A stretch of DNA of 64,000 nucleotides from Pelomonas sp. SE-A7 (GCF_030345705.1 NZ_JAUASW010000003.1:62001-126000); one strand, 5' to 3'; numbered from the stretch's first letter, positions 9,270-18,797 are shown. Made by a program: numbers and translations. The notes: generated from the sequence alone by a model not told the origin.

Positions 9270-10574
9270 ATGATCCGCTACTACTTCGAGCTGGCGCTGC
9301 GCAACTTCCGCCGCAGCCCCGGCCTCACGGCGCTGATGCTGCTGACCATCGCCATAGGCGTGGGCGCCTGCATGACCACGCTGACCATCTTCCACGTGCT
9401 GTCGCGCGACCCGATTCCGCACAAGAGCAGCCAGCTCTACAACGTGCAGCTGGATGCCGGCCGCGCCAACGGCGGCTTCACGCCGGGCGGCGAGCCCATG
9501 CTGCAGCTGACCCGCTTCGACGCCGAGGCCCTGCTGCGCGAGGCCAGGGCCGACCGCCAGGTGGTGATGACCGGCGGCGGCACCTCGCTGACACCGGGCG
9601 ACGGCAAGGAGCGGCCCTTCATCGCCCGCGGCCGCTGGGCCAGCTCGGACTTCTTCGCCATGTTCGACGTGCCCTTCCTGTACGGCAACGGCTGGAGCAA
9701 GGCCGACGATGCCAACGAGGCCCGTGTCGTCGTCATCAGCAAGGCGCTGAACGAGCGCCTGTTCGGCGGCACAGACAGCCGCGGCAAGATCATCCGGCTG
9801 CGCGACAAGGACCTGAGCATCATCGGCGTGCTCAATGACTGGCGGCCGGCGCCGCACTACTTCGACCTGACCCTGGGTGCCTACGGCGACACGGCCGAGG
9901 TGTTTGCGCCGTTCAGCACCGCCCTCAGCCTGAAGTTCAGCACTTGGGGCAACTTCAACTGCTGGGGCAATGTGGGCAACGACCCCCGGGGCGTCAACGC
10001 GCCCTGCTCCTGGCTGCAGTACTGGGCCCAGCTGGACACGCCGGCCAAGGCCGAGGCCTACAAGGACTATCTGAAGCAGTATTCCGACAAGCAGCGTGCG
10101 GCCAACCGCTTCGAGCGTCCGACCAATGTGCGCCTGCGTCCGGTGATGGAATGGATGAGCGTGCAGCAGGTGGTGCCGGCCGACGTGAGCCTGCAGCTGT
10201 GGCTGGCCTTCGGCTTCCTGGCCGTCTGTCTGGTCAACACCGTGGGCCTGCTGCTGGCCAAGTGCCTGCGCCGCTCGGGCGAGATCGGAGTGCGCCGCGC
10301 GCTGGGGGCGCCGCGCCGCCAGATCTTCCTGCAGTTCCTGGTCGAGGCCGGCAGCCTGGGCCTGGTCGGCGGCCTGCTGGGCCTGGTCTTGACCGGCTTG
10401 GGCCTGTGGGCGGTGCGCCAGGGCTCCAGCGACTACGCCAAGCTGGTGACGCTGGACCTGCCCATGCTGGCCACCACCCTGGTGCTGGCGATCGTGGCCA
10501 GCCTGCTGGCCGGCCTGCTGCCGGCCTGGCGCGCCACCCTGGTGACGCCGGCCCTGCAACTGAAGACCCAATGA
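9270..10574 (+). CDS. MacB/FtsX-type ABC permease A2 (duplicate of A1)
   Basis: This 434-residue permease matches A1 along its whole length, including ACMTTL in the first helix, NVQLDAG, LTRFDAEALLRE, NCWGN plus NAPCSW in the periplasmic domain, and the FtsX motif after helix two. Differences concentrate in the periplasmic domain, which in MacB-type proteins contacts the adaptor and the substrate. The gene lies 13 bases after B1. Retaining a second A subunit next to a second B subunit means the whole A-B unit was duplicated, not one gene. Confidence 0.85.
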   Translation: MIRYYFELALRNFRRSPGLTALMLLTIAIGVGACMTTLTIFHVLSRDPIPHKSSQLYNVQLDAGRANGGFTPGGEPMLQLTRFDAEALLREARADRQVVMTGGGTSLTPGDGKERPFIARGRWASSDFFAMFDVPFLYGNGWSKADDANEARVVVISKALNERLFGGTDSRGKIIRLRDKDLSIIGVLNDWRPAPHYFDLTLGAYGDTAEVFAPFSTALSLKFSTWGNFNCWGNVGNDPRGVNAPCSWLQYWAQLDTPAKAEAYKDYLKQYSDKQRAANRFERPTNVRLRPVMEWMSVQQVVPADVSLQLWLAFGFLAVCLVNTVGLLLAKCLRRSGEIGVRRALGAPRRQIFLQFLVEAGSLGLVGGLLGLVLTGLGLWAVRQGSSDYAKLVTLDLPMLATTLVLAIVASLLAGLLPAWRATLVTPALQLKTQ

Positions 10575-10584
10575 CAAGGAGCCG

Positions 10585-11814
10585 ATGATGGACCTGATGC
10601 CCATACTCGCGACGCTGAAGCGTCACAAGACGGCCGCCGGCCTGATCGTGCTGCAGGTGGCCCTGACCTGCGCCATCGTCTGCAATGCCCTGTTCCTGAT
10701 TTCGCAGCGCGTCGAACGCATCTCCGAGCCCAGCGGCATGGCCGACGACGAGCTGGTGCTGGTCAGCACCACCGGCGTTGCGCCGAGCCAGAACCCCGAG
10801 GCCCAGACCAAGGTCGACATCGCGGCGCTGCGCGGCGTGCCCGGCGTGTCCGGCGTGGCCGTGATGAACCAGATCCCGTTCGGCAAGCAGTATTCGCAAT
10901 CGGGGCTGCGACGCACCGAGGACGAGAACACCGAAGGCGTGGGTGTGGCCCGCTACAGCGCCAGCGAAGACACGGTCAAGGTGCTGGGGCTGCGCCTGGT
11001 CGAGGGCCGCGACTTCGACGCCGGCGAATACGTGGATGCCGCGACCTTCGGCGAGACCCAGGACGCGCGTCTGCCCGGCATCCTGATCAACCAGGCCCTG
11101 GCCAAGCGCATGTTCCCGGGCGAATCGCCACTGGGCAAGAAGCTCTGGGGCGTGGCCGGCGGCAACGGCGGCACGCCGGTGATCGGCGTGGTCGAGAAGT
11201 TCGTGTCGCCCCAGCCCGGTCAGGGTGCCAACAGCGACAGCGAATACACGATGCTGATGCCGGTGCGCGAGAGCTTCCGCAGCGGCGGCTATGTGCTGCG
11301 CGTGGACCCGGCGCGCCGCGACCAGATCCTCAAGGAAGCCGTGGCGGCGCTGGACCGGGCCGGGCCCGGCCGCATCCTGCGCGAGAACCAGTCGCTGGCC
11401 GACATGCGCGCCAAGTACTACGCCGAGGACCGCAACATGGTGGGCCTGCTGGTCGGCGTCTGCGTGGCCCTGCTGCTGGTGACCGCCTTCGGCATCGTGG
11501 GCCTGGCCAGCTTCTGGGTGCAGCAGCGCACGCGCATGATAGGCACCCGCCGCGCCCTGGGCGCCACGGCTGGCCAGATCCGCCGCTATTTCCAGACCGA
11601 GAACTTCCTGCTGACCTCGGCCGGCCTGATCCTCGGCATGGGCGCGGCCTATGGCATCAGCCTGCTGCTGATGAAGAACTACGAGCTGCCGCGCCTGCCG
11701 CTGATGTACCTGCCGGTGGGCTGCCTGGCGCTGTGGCTGCTGGGCCAGCTGGCCGTGCTCTCGCCGGCCCGCCGCGCGGCGGCCCTGCCGCCGGTGGCGG
11801 CGCTGCGAAGCTGA
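10585..11814 (+). CDS. MacB/FtsX-type ABC permease B2 (duplicate of B1)
   Basis: A 409-residue permease paralogous to B1, with the same start (MDLMPIL), the same N-terminal helix pattern (ALTCAIVCNALFLISQR) and an identical block from GLASFWVQQ through RALGAT after the second helix. Both copies end in AVLxPARRAAALPPVAALR. The ATG at 10585 is preceded by AAGGAG. An immediately following ATG (10588) would align exactly with B1. It is the last membrane gene of the exporter and lies 28 bases before the response regulator gene. Confidence 0.85.
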   Translation: MMDLMPILATLKRHKTAAGLIVLQVALTCAIVCNALFLISQRVERISEPSGMADDELVLVSTTGVAPSQNPEAQTKVDIAALRGVPGVSGVAVMNQIPFGKQYSQSGLRRTEDENTEGVGVARYSASEDTVKVLGLRLVEGRDFDAGEYVDAATFGETQDARLPGILINQALAKRMFPGESPLGKKLWGVAGGNGGTPVIGVVEKFVSPQPGQGANSDSEYTMLMPVRESFRSGGYVLRVDPARRDQILKEAVAALDRAGPGRILRENQSLADMRAKYYAEDRNMVGLLVGVCVALLLVTAFGIVGLASFWVQQRTRMIGTRRALGATAGQIRRYFQTENFLLTSAGLILGMGAAYGISLLLMKNYELPRLPLMYLPVGCLALWLLGQLAVLSPARRAAALPPVAALRS

Positions 11815-11842
11815 TGTTGAACGGCGCTATGCTGCCGGGCCC

Positions 11843-13183
11843 ATGCGTTCGGTCCTGATCATTGACGACAACCCCGGCGTCGGCGAGGCGCTGACCCTGC
11901 TGCTCTCGCTGCACGACATCGAGGCCCGCTGGGCCGCCACGCCGGAGCAGGGCCTGGCCCTGCTCGGCCAGCTGGCGCCGGACCTGGTGATCCAGGACAT
12001 GAACTTCAGCGCCGACACCACCTCGGGCGAGGAAGGCCAGCAGCTGTTCCGCCAGATCCGCAGCCGCCACAGCGACCTGCCGGTCATCCTGTTGACCGCC
12101 TGGACCCAGCTGGAGCAGGCCGTGGCCCTGGTCAAGGCCGGCGCGGCCGACTACCTGGCCAAGCCCTGGGATGACATGAAGCTGCTGGCCACGGTCGAGA
12201 ACCTGCTCGAACTGGCCGAGAGCAATGCCGAACTGCAGCGCGGCCGCCAGCGCCGCCGCGCCCGCATCGAGGCGCTGCATGCGCGCTTCAAGCTGGACGG
12301 CGTGGTGTTCGCCTCCGACGCGATGCTGACGGCGCTGGAGCTGGCCTGCCAGGTGGCGCGTGCGCCGTTGCCGGTGCTGGTGACCGGCCCCAATGGCAGC
12401 GGCAAGGAACGCGTCGCTGCCGTGGTCCATGCCAACTCGGCCGTGGCTCATGGCCCCTTCGTCGCGCTGAATTGCGGCGCCCTGCCCGGTGAGCTGATCG
12501 AGGCCGAGCTGTTCGGTGCCGACAGCGGCGCCTTCACCGGCGCCCACAAGGCCCGCGAGGGCCGCTTCGAGGCGGCCGACGGCGGCACGCTGTTCCTGGA
12601 CGAGATCGGCAACCTGCCGCTGGCCGGCCAGGTCAAGCTCTTGCGCGTGCTGGAGACCGGCCGCTTCGAGCGCCTGGGCTCCACCCGCACCCGCGAGGTC
12701 AAGGTGCGCGTGATCAGCGCCACCAATGCCGACCTGAAGAGCATGGTCGCGGCCGGCACGTTCCGCGAAGACCTCTACTACCGGCTCAATGTGATCGAGC
12801 TGCGCGTGCCCTCGCTGGCCGAGCGGCGCGAGGACATTGCGCCGCTGGCCGAGCATTTCCTGGCCGGCCAGGCCCAGCTCAGCCCGGCCGCGGCCGAGCT
12901 CTTGCAGTTGCACGGCTGGAGCGGCAATGTGCGCGAACTGAAGAACGTGATGGCCCGCGCCGCCCTGCTGTGCCGCGATGGCCTGATACAGCCCGGCGAC
13001 CTGGGCCTGGAAGCGGCCCTTGCCGCCGCCGCCGTCAATCGCAACCTGGACGAGCCCGGCCGCGAGGCCATCGAGGCCGCGCTGCGCAAGCATGGCGGCG
13101 TCGTGGCCCGCGCGGCGCAGTCGCTGGGCCTGTCGCGCCAGGCCCTGTACCGCCGCATGGAGCGCTACGGGTTATCGTCCTGA
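11843..13183 (+). CDS. Sigma-54-dependent response regulator (NtrC family)
   Basis: The 446-residue activator has three parts. A receiver domain has the acidic pair D8/D9, phosphoacceptor D52 (DLVIQDM) and conserved LLTAW and AKPW. The AAA+ domain has a Walker A variant (GPNGSGKE, not the usual GESGTGKE), an intact sigma-54-contact loop (SGAFTGA) and Walker B (GGTLFLDEIGNL). A Fis-type helix-turn-helix at the C terminus reads RAAQSLGLSRQALYRRM. It sits at the end of the exporter operon, whose promoter is of the sigma-54 type, so autogenous control is likely. TATGCT at 11828-11833 may be an internal promoter giving an almost leaderless transcript. Confidence 0.9.
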   Translation: MRSVLIIDDNPGVGEALTLLLSLHDIEARWAATPEQGLALLGQLAPDLVIQDMNFSADTTSGEEGQQLFRQIRSRHSDLPVILLTAWTQLEQAVALVKAGAADYLAKPWDDMKLLATVENLLELAESNAELQRGRQRRRARIEALHARFKLDGVVFASDAMLTALELACQVARAPLPVLVTGPNGSGKERVAAVVHANSAVAHGPFVALNCGALPGELIEAELFGADSGAFTGAHKAREGRFEAADGGTLFLDEIGNLPLAGQVKLLRVLETGRFERLGSTRTREVKVRVISATNADLKSMVAAGTFREDLYYRLNVIELRVPSLAERREDIAPLAEHFLAGQAQLSPAAAELLQLHGWSGNVRELKNVMARAALLCRDGLIQPGDLGLEAALAAAAVNRNLDEPGREAIEAALRKHGGVVARAAQSLGLSRQALYRRMERYGLSS

Positions 13184-13184
13184 C

Positions 13185-14582
13185 GTGTTGCCCACGCCTT
13201 CCCTGCATGCCCGCCTGGTCGTCCTGCTGCTGTTCAATGCAGCGGCCACGCTGCTGCTGCATGCAGGGCTGTTCCACTGGCCACTGCCGCAGCTGCTGCG
13301 ATGGCTTGAATGGAGCGTGGTCCTGCCGGCCCCCTGGACCTGGAAGGCCTGGGGCCTGACCCTGCTGCTGATACTTCCGCTGGCCGGCTGGACCGCGGCC
13401 TGGCTGCTGTCGCCGCTGCGCCGCCTGCTGCGCACGCTGGAGGGCCTGGCCCTGAGCTATAGAGATGGCGACTACAACACCGGCATCGCGGCCAGCACCG
13501 GTGGAGGCAGCGAGATCGAGGCCCTGGCCCGCGCCCATGCAGCGCTGGGTGCCGCCTTGCGTGAACAGCGCAGCGGCCTGGCCCAGCGCGAGCTGCTGCT
13601 GGACACCGTGGTTCAGAACACGCCCGTGGCCCTGCTGCTGGTGGCCCTGGAACCGCAGGGCCAGCCCGGCACCGTGGTCTACGCCAACCTGGCGGCCCGC
13701 CAGCTGCTGGCCGAGGGTCGCAGCCTGGTACGCCAGGGCCTGGCCGAGCTGCTCGAGCAGGCACCAGCCGCCCTGCGCCAGGCCTTGTTGCAGACCGCCG
13801 ACGGCCTGGTCAGCATCGATGGCGAAACGCCCGGCAGCGAAGAACGCTTCCACCTCTCGCAGCGGCCGCTGGTGCTGCAAGGCCAGCCGCACCGGCTGAT
13901 ACTGCTGCGGCGCATGACCCGCGAGCTGTCGCGCCAGGAGGTCGAGGCCTGGAAGCGCGTGATCCGCGTGATCAGCCATGAGCTGAACAATTCGCTGGCG
14001 CCCATCTCCTCGCTGGCCCACAGCGGCGGCGAGCTGTCACGGCGTGGAGAAATCGGCCGGCTGGAGGGCGTGTTCAAGAGCATTGGCGCGCGCGCCCAGC
14101 ATCTGCACCAGTTCCTCTCCGGCTATGCCAGCGTGGCCAAGCTGCCGGCACCGCGGCCGGAAGAAGTCGGCTGGGCGGCCTTCATCGACGAGCTGCGTTC
14201 GCACTGCCTGCTGCAGCTGGAAGGCGAGCTGCCGGCCGGCAGCGCCTGGTTCGATCCGGCCCAGCTGGAGCAGGCCCTGATCAATCTGCTGAAGAACGCC
14301 CATGAGGCCGGCGGGCCGGCCGAATCGGTCACGCTGTCGGTCAGTGCCGTGGGCCTGCGCTGGCAGCTCACCGTCAGCGACCGCGGCCCTGGCATGAGCG
14401 AGACCGTGCTGGCCCAGGCCCTGCTGCCCTTCTACTCGACCAAGCGCAGCGGCACCGGCCTGGGCCTGGCCCTGGCCCGCGAGATCGCCGAGGCCCACGG
14501 TGGCAGCATCGCCCTGGCCAACCGCGAAGGCGGCGGCCTGCAGGTCAGCCTGTGGCTGCCGCGTGGCGACTACCGGAGCTAG
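13185..14582 (+). CDS. Membrane sensor histidine kinase (NtrY-like)
   Basis: The 465-residue kinase starts at a GTG one base after the regulator stop, so translation is probably coupled. Two N-terminal membrane helices (about residues 10-28 and 50-70) flank a very short periplasmic loop, so the signal may be sensed in the membrane. A HAMP-like linker and a PAS-like region (about 140-240) follow. The catalytic part has the H-box (VISHELNNSLAPISSL), N-box (NLLKNAHEAG), G1 (DRGPGM) and G2 (GTGLGLAL). The HELNNSLAPI form is typical of NtrY-type kinases, which partner NtrC-family regulators such as the one upstream. Confidence 0.88.
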   Translation: MLPTPSLHARLVVLLLFNAAATLLLHAGLFHWPLPQLLRWLEWSVVLPAPWTWKAWGLTLLLILPLAGWTAAWLLSPLRRLLRTLEGLALSYRDGDYNTGIAASTGGGSEIEALARAHAALGAALREQRSGLAQRELLLDTVVQNTPVALLLVALEPQGQPGTVVYANLAARQLLAEGRSLVRQGLAELLEQAPAALRQALLQTADGLVSIDGETPGSEERFHLSQRPLVLQGQPHRLILLRRMTRELSRQEVEAWKRVIRVISHELNNSLAPISSLAHSGGELSRRGEIGRLEGVFKSIGARAQHLHQFLSGYASVAKLPAPRPEEVGWAAFIDELRSHCLLQLEGELPAGSAWFDPAQLEQALINLLKNAHEAGGPAESVTLSVSAVGLRWQLTVSDRGPGMSETVLAQALLPFYSTKRSGTGLGLALAREIAEAHGGSIALANREGGGLQVSLWLPRGDYRS

Positions 14583-14587
14583 AACGC

Positions 14588-14614
14588 AAAAAGGCCGATG
14601 CTTTCGCATCGACC
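14588..14614 (-). terminator. Intrinsic terminator of the tRNA-Leu gene
   Basis: Read leftward, GGTCGATGC and GCATCGGCC form a 9-base-pair stem (one G-T pair) with a GAAA tetraloop, followed by five T residues. It begins 12 bases after the tRNA 3' end. On the + strand the same stem is followed by CCTTTCTT, so it may also terminate the kinase gene that ends at 14582. Confidence 0.8.
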
Positions 14615-14625
14615 CTTTCTTGATT

Positions 14626-14710
<85 letters not shown>

Positions 14711-14773
14711 TAGTTTCTCTCCACTTTCCGGGTCACCCCGTGCAGCGAAGAGCCGCGACTATAGCACGGAAAA

Positions 14774-16186
14774 TCAGGCCGGCCCGAAGCGGGTCAGGCC
14801 GAGCAAGACCTGCGGATTGAACACGGCCTCGATGCGCCCCGACAACTCCAGCACCGCGGACGCGGTGTGCTCTCGATAACTGGCTTGCAGCGAAGGGCCG
14901 ACACCATGCTCGGCGCTGAAACTGCCGCCCAGCTCCACGCAGATGGCATAGACACCGGAGCGAAGGCGCGCCATCTGATCGTTACTCAAGGCGACCTCGG
15001 ACTTGGGCCACACCAGGTTCCAGTGCATGCCGCCGTCACCCAGGTGGCCGAAGTCGGCCACGCGCGCCGCCGGAAATTCCCGGGCCAGCCAGGCCGCGGC
15101 CTGTTCGCGGAAGCGCATGAAGTGGCGCCGCGGCAGCGACAGGTCGAAGCCGATCACCTTGCCCTGCTCGCGCAGGCCTTCGCTGATGCCGTGGCGCAGC
15201 GACCAGCAGCTCTCATCCGCTCCCAGCACCGCATCGACCACGGCACCGCTTTCGAACTCCGCTTCCAGCCATTGCTGCAGCAGGGCGTTGAGGTCCAGGC
15301 TGGCGGCCGGCAGCTCGCTGGACAGTTCGACCAGCAGCGCGTACTCCGGCAGCTGCCCATCGAACAGGCGCCCCTCATCGCCCCGCGCATGCAGGGCTGC
15401 CTGCAGGGCCGGACGCGAGAGGCCCTCGAAGGCCGAGACCAGGCCGGCCAGTTCGCCGGCCATCACGCGCCGGTACAGCGGCATCACCGCATCGAGGCTG
15501 GCAGGAGCGACCAGGGCTGCGGCCTGCTGGCGCGGCAGCGGATGCAGCTTGAGCGTGGCCTCGGTGATCACGGCCAGCGAGCCCGAGCTGCCGATCAGCA
15601 GATGCTGCAGGGCGAGGCCGGCGTTGTCCTTCTGCAGGCCGCGGCCCAGCTTCAGGACCTGGCCGGCTGGTTCCGCCAGCACGGCCTCCAGCGCCAGCGT
15701 GTTCGCGCGCACATCGCCATAGCGAAGCATGCGCGTGCCGCCGGTGTTGTGGGCCAACATGCCGCCGATGCTGGGATCGGCGCTGAGATCGATAGGGAAC
15801 CACAGGCCATGCTCGGCCAGGCGTTCGTTGACCTCGGAGAGCTTGAAGCCGGCCGACACCCGCAGCGTGCGGTCCAGCGGGTCGAAGTCGAAGACCTCGC
15901 GCAGCCGCTCGGTAGCGAGCAGCACCTGGCGGCTCGCATCCTGCGGCGTGGCGGCCTGCACCAGGCCGGTATGGGCACCTTGCGGCACCAGGGTCAGGCC
16001 ATGCAGTGCGCAGAGCTTCACCAGCTCGGCGATCTGCGCCGACGTGGCGGGCCGCACCAGGGCTGCCGCACAGCCCGCCGCATAGCGGGCCGGCTCCAGG
16101 TAGCGCGGCTCAATGGCCGGACCCTCGACGACGAAGTCGGCTCCGCAGACGGAGCGGGCTCCGTCCAGGAAGTCCTGCATCAGCAT
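14774..16186 (-). CDS. FAD-linked oxidase, probable D-2-hydroxyglutarate dehydrogenase
   Basis: The 470-residue protein belongs to the GlcD/D-lactate dehydrogenase family. The N-terminal FAD-binding domain has VRPATSAQIAELVKLC, the loop PQGAHTGLV, and SIGGMLAHNTGGTRMLRYGDVR. The C-terminal oxidase domain has FGHLGDGGMHWN and a closing SAEHGVG. Family members oxidise D-2-hydroxyacids and pass electrons to a quinone, cytochrome or flavoprotein. It overlaps the 2-oxoadipate dioxygenase gene by seven bases. That enzyme makes D-2-hydroxyglutarate, so this one most likely converts it to 2-oxoglutarate and closes the lysine pathway. D-lactate is an alternative substrate from sequence alone. Confidence 0.82.
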   Translation of the reverse strand: MLMQDFLDGARSVCGADFVVEGPAIEPRYLEPARYAAGCAAALVRPATSAQIAELVKLCALHGLTLVPQGAHTGLVQAATPQDASRQVLLATERLREVFDFDPLDRTLRVSAGFKLSEVNERLAEHGLWFPIDLSADPSIGGMLAHNTGGTRMLRYGDVRANTLALEAVLAEPAGQVLKLGRGLQKDNAGLALQHLLIGSSGSLAVITEATLKLHPLPRQQAAALVAPASLDAVMPLYRRVMAGELAGLVSAFEGLSRPALQAALHARGDEGRLFDGQLPEYALLVELSSELPAASLDLNALLQQWLEAEFESGAVVDAVLGADESCWSLRHGISEGLREQGKVIGFDLSLPRRHFMRFREQAAAWLAREFPAARVADFGHLGDGGMHWNLVWPKSEVALSNDQMARLRSGVYAICVELGGSFSAEHGVGPSLQASYREHTASAVLELSGRIEAVFNPQVLLGLTRFGPA

Positions 16187-17187
16187 GCCGAGGCGTTGGC
16201 CGTCATCTTGAAGATGCCGGTGGCATTGGCGGCGTCGAAGCGCAGGTCCAGCACATCGCCTTCCTGCTCGCGCTGGATGAACTCGTGGAAGCTGCCCGGC
16301 ACGGTCAGCGTCACGACCTGGCCCTGGTCCAGGAATTGGCGTTCGACCTGGGCGGCCCGGAAGGCGGTCTGGCGGACCCGGCCCGAGGCCGAGACCTCGA
16401 TCGATTCCTTGATGGGACGGTCCAGCGCCTTCTGCAGTGCCGCCACAGCCTCGATATCGGCCACGCGGTCGGTCGCATGGTTGAAGGCATTGCCCTCGGT
16501 GGCGATCCAGGCCATCTCGGCCGATTCGGCCTTCAGCAGCTCGTAATCGGCCAGCGAGAACAGCGGATGCTGGCGCGCGAAGCAGCCGATCACCGCAGGC
16601 AGCAGGGCCAGGGCGTCGGCCCAGGGCAGCTCGCCATCGCGGGCCAGCTGTTCCAGGCGAGCCAGGTCGGCCGGCGTCAGCGGATCGCGCGAGGCGCCGA
16701 GCACGCGGCTGACCGCGGCCTGGAACTCGCCCGAGAAGCGTTCGGGATGCAGCTCGGAGACGAAGAACTGGGCGATGTCTTCCGGGAAGTCGGCATGGCG
16801 CCAGCTGCGGCCGGTCATCTTCAGCTTGGGCAGCGGATAGTTCTCGGCCCGCAGGAAGCCGAGCGGACGCAGCACCCGCGTGATCGCCGCCTCGCCCGGC
16901 GGCAGCGCGCCGCTGGGCCAGGCCACGGTGCGCAGCGCGCCGTGGTCGAACACCACGCGCTCGCCGGCGCGCTGGCAGTCGGCCACATAGGCGGCGCCGA
17001 CCGGCACGCGCTGCAAGACGTCGCGGAACAGGGCCAGGTTCAGCGCCTGCGCCAGCTCGGCACGGTGGATGGTCTCGCCCACCGGCTTGAGCAGCGCGGG
17101 CGTCACATGGACCTGGGCAAAGATTTCGCGGGCCGCCTCGTCGCCAAGCGTGGCGACGAGCAGGCGGCCAAGGCCTGTCTCGAGCAT
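16180..17187 (-). CDS. hglS: 2-oxoadipate dioxygenase/decarboxylase (DUF1338 family, HglS-like)
   Basis: The 335-residue protein has the hallmark DUF1338 block EGNAFNHATDRVADIEAV, followed by IKESIEVSASGRVRQTAFRA and SFHEFIQRE. The histidine of FNHATDR and the late glutamate are in the positions of the iron ligands in this family. HglS enzymes are Fe(II)-dependent and convert 2-oxoadipate to D-2-hydroxyglutarate and CO2. The start at 17187 gives the length of the shorter branch of the family, about 100 residues less than the Pseudomonas enzyme. The longer in-frame extension runs back into the next gene and looks non-coding. It lies 13 bases after the semialdehyde dehydrogenase gene. Confidence 0.85.
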   Translation of the reverse strand: MLETGLGRLLVATLGDEAAREIFAQVHVTPALLKPVGETIHRAELAQALNLALFRDVLQRVPVGAAYVADCQRAGERVVFDHGALRTVAWPSGALPPGEAAITRVLRPLGFLRAENYPLPKLKMTGRSWRHADFPEDIAQFFVSELHPERFSGEFQAAVSRVLGASRDPLTPADLARLEQLARDGELPWADALALLPAVIGCFARQHPLFSLADYELLKAESAEMAWIATEGNAFNHATDRVADIEAVAALQKALDRPIKESIEVSASGRVRQTAFRAAQVERQFLDQGQVVTLTVPGSFHEFIQREQEGDVLDLRFDAANATGIFKMTANASAC

Positions 17188-17200
17188 TCCTGCTACTTCC

Positions 17201-18712
17201 TCAAATGTCGAACTTGACGCCCTGGGCGAGCGGCAGCTCGCGCGAGTAGTTGACCGTGTTGGTCGTGCGGCGCATATAGGCCTTCCAGGCATCCGAGCCG
17301 GATTCGCGGCCACCGCCGGTTTCCTTCTCGCCACCGAAGGCGCCACCGATCTCGGCGCCGGAGGTGCCGATGTTGACGTTGGCAATGCCGCAGTCCGAAC
17401 CGCTGGCGCTGACGAAGGCCTCGGCCTCGCGGATGTCGTTGGTGAAGATCGCCGACGACAGGCCCTGGGGCACATCGTTCTGCAGGGCGATGGCTTCGTC
17501 CAAGGTCTTGTACTTCAAGGTGTAGAGGATGGGCGCGAAGGTCTCGTGCTTGACGATCTCGGTCTGGGCCGGCATGCGGACCAGGGCCGGCTCGGCATAC
17601 CAGGCTTCCGGATACTTGTCGGCCAGGGCGCGGGCGCCGCCGGTCACTTGACCGCCCTGCTCGCGCGCAGCGGCCAGGGCCTTCTGCATGCCGTCGAACG
17701 AGGCCTTGTCGATCAGCGGGCCGATCAGGTTGCCGGCCTCGACCGGCGAGCCGATCTTCAGCTGGCCACGGGCGCGCTCCAGGCGCTGGACCAGTTCGTC
17801 GTGGATGCTTTCATGGGCGATCACGCGACGGGTCGTGGTGCAGCGCTGGCCGGCCGTGCCGTAGGCGCCGAACAGGATGCCGCGTACGGCCAGGTCCAGG
17901 TCGGCGCTGGGGGTCACGATGATGGCGTTGTTGCCGCCCAGCTCCAGCAGGCAGCGGCCGAAGCGGGCCGCCACGCGCGGGCCGACGGCGCGGCCCATGC
18001 GGGTCGAGCCGGTGGCCGAAACCAGGGCGACCTTGGCGTCGTCCACCATCGCCTCGCCGACGGCGGCACCGCCGTTCAGCGTCTGCGACAGATGGGCCGG
18101 CGCTGCATGGCCGGCGGCCTGGTAGCGCGCCAGGGCCTTGTCGAACAGGGCCTGCGTGGCCAGGGCGGTCAGCGGGGTCTTCTCGCTGGGCTTCCAGACG
18201 CAGGTGTCGCCGCAGATCAGGGCCAGGGCCGAGTTCCAGGCCCAGACCGCGACCGGGAAGTTGAAGGCCGAGATGATGCCGACCACGCCCAGCGGCAGGT
18301 ACTGCTCCATCATGCGGTGGCCGGGACGCTCGCTGGCGATGGTCAGGCCATGCAGCTGGCGCGACAGGCCGACAGCGAAGTCGCAGATGTCGATCATCTC
18401 CTGCACCTCGCCCTCGCCTTCGCTGGTCACCTTGCCGGCTTCCAGCGAGACCAGGCGGGCCAGGGCCGACTTGTTGGCGCGCAGCTCTTCGCCGAACAGG
18501 CGGACCAGCTCGCCGCGCTTGGGCGCCGGCACGACGCGCCACTGCAGGAAGGATTCATGGGCACGGGCCACGGCGGCGCTCATGTCGGCGGCCGAGGCCT
18601 CGGCGACGACGCCCAGCACCGCGCCATCGATGGGCGAGCGCACGGTCAGCGAGCCGCCGGTGAAGGCGGTGGTGGGAACGCCCAGGGCGTTCAGCAGTTC
18701 GGTGGTGTTCAT
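17201..18712 (-). CDS. amaB: L-2-aminoadipate 6-semialdehyde dehydrogenase (ALDH7 family)
   Basis: The 503-residue aldehyde dehydrogenase has the catalytic cysteine in GTAGQRCTTTRR and the general-base glutamate in LELGGNNA. The ending GGEKETGGGRESGSDAWK with TNTVNYS is characteristic of ALDH7/antiquitin and bacterial AmaB/Pcd enzymes. It oxidises aminoadipate semialdehyde (in equilibrium with piperideine-6-carboxylate) to 2-aminoadipate using NAD. It is the second gene of the lysine operon. Its 96-base leader contains two strong inverted repeats. I chose the ATG at 18712 because the longer frame (to 18769) reads through the palindromes. Confidence 0.9.
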   Translation of the reverse strand: MNTTELLNALGVPTTAFTGGSLTVRSPIDGAVLGVVAEASAADMSAAVARAHESFLQWRVVPAPKRGELVRLFGEELRANKSALARLVSLEAGKVTSEGEGEVQEMIDICDFAVGLSRQLHGLTIASERPGHRMMEQYLPLGVVGIISAFNFPVAVWAWNSALALICGDTCVWKPSEKTPLTALATQALFDKALARYQAAGHAAPAHLSQTLNGGAAVGEAMVDDAKVALVSATGSTRMGRAVGPRVAARFGRCLLELGGNNAIIVTPSADLDLAVRGILFGAYGTAGQRCTTTRRVIAHESIHDELVQRLERARGQLKIGSPVEAGNLIGPLIDKASFDGMQKALAAAREQGGQVTGGARALADKYPEAWYAEPALVRMPAQTEIVKHETFAPILYTLKYKTLDEAIALQNDVPQGLSSAIFTNDIREAEAFVSASGSDCGIANVNIGTSGAEIGGAFGGEKETGGGRESGSDAWKAYMRRTTNTVNYSRELPLAQGVKFDI

Positions 18713-18736
18713 ATTGCAGATTGTCCTTCTCGTCCG

Positions 18737-18797
18737 AGCCTGCGCTTGCAAGCGCAGGCTTCTTCGCAAGGCGTCGAAGGGTCCGCAGGGACCCTTC
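18737..18797. repeat. Two strong inverted repeats in the spacer before amaB
   Basis: Between the lysine dehydrogenase stop and the amaB start lie a perfect 24-base palindrome (18737-18760, half-site AGCCTGCGCTTG) and a 9-base-pair hairpin (GAAGGGTCC, loop GCAG, GGACCCTTC, at 18776-18797). Neither is followed by a T-tract in the direction of transcription. They could be an RNA processing or stability element, a regulator site, or a genome-wide dispersed repeat. The neighbouring operon junctions have spacers of only 13 bases or overlaps, so this spacer is exceptional. Confidence 0.75.
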
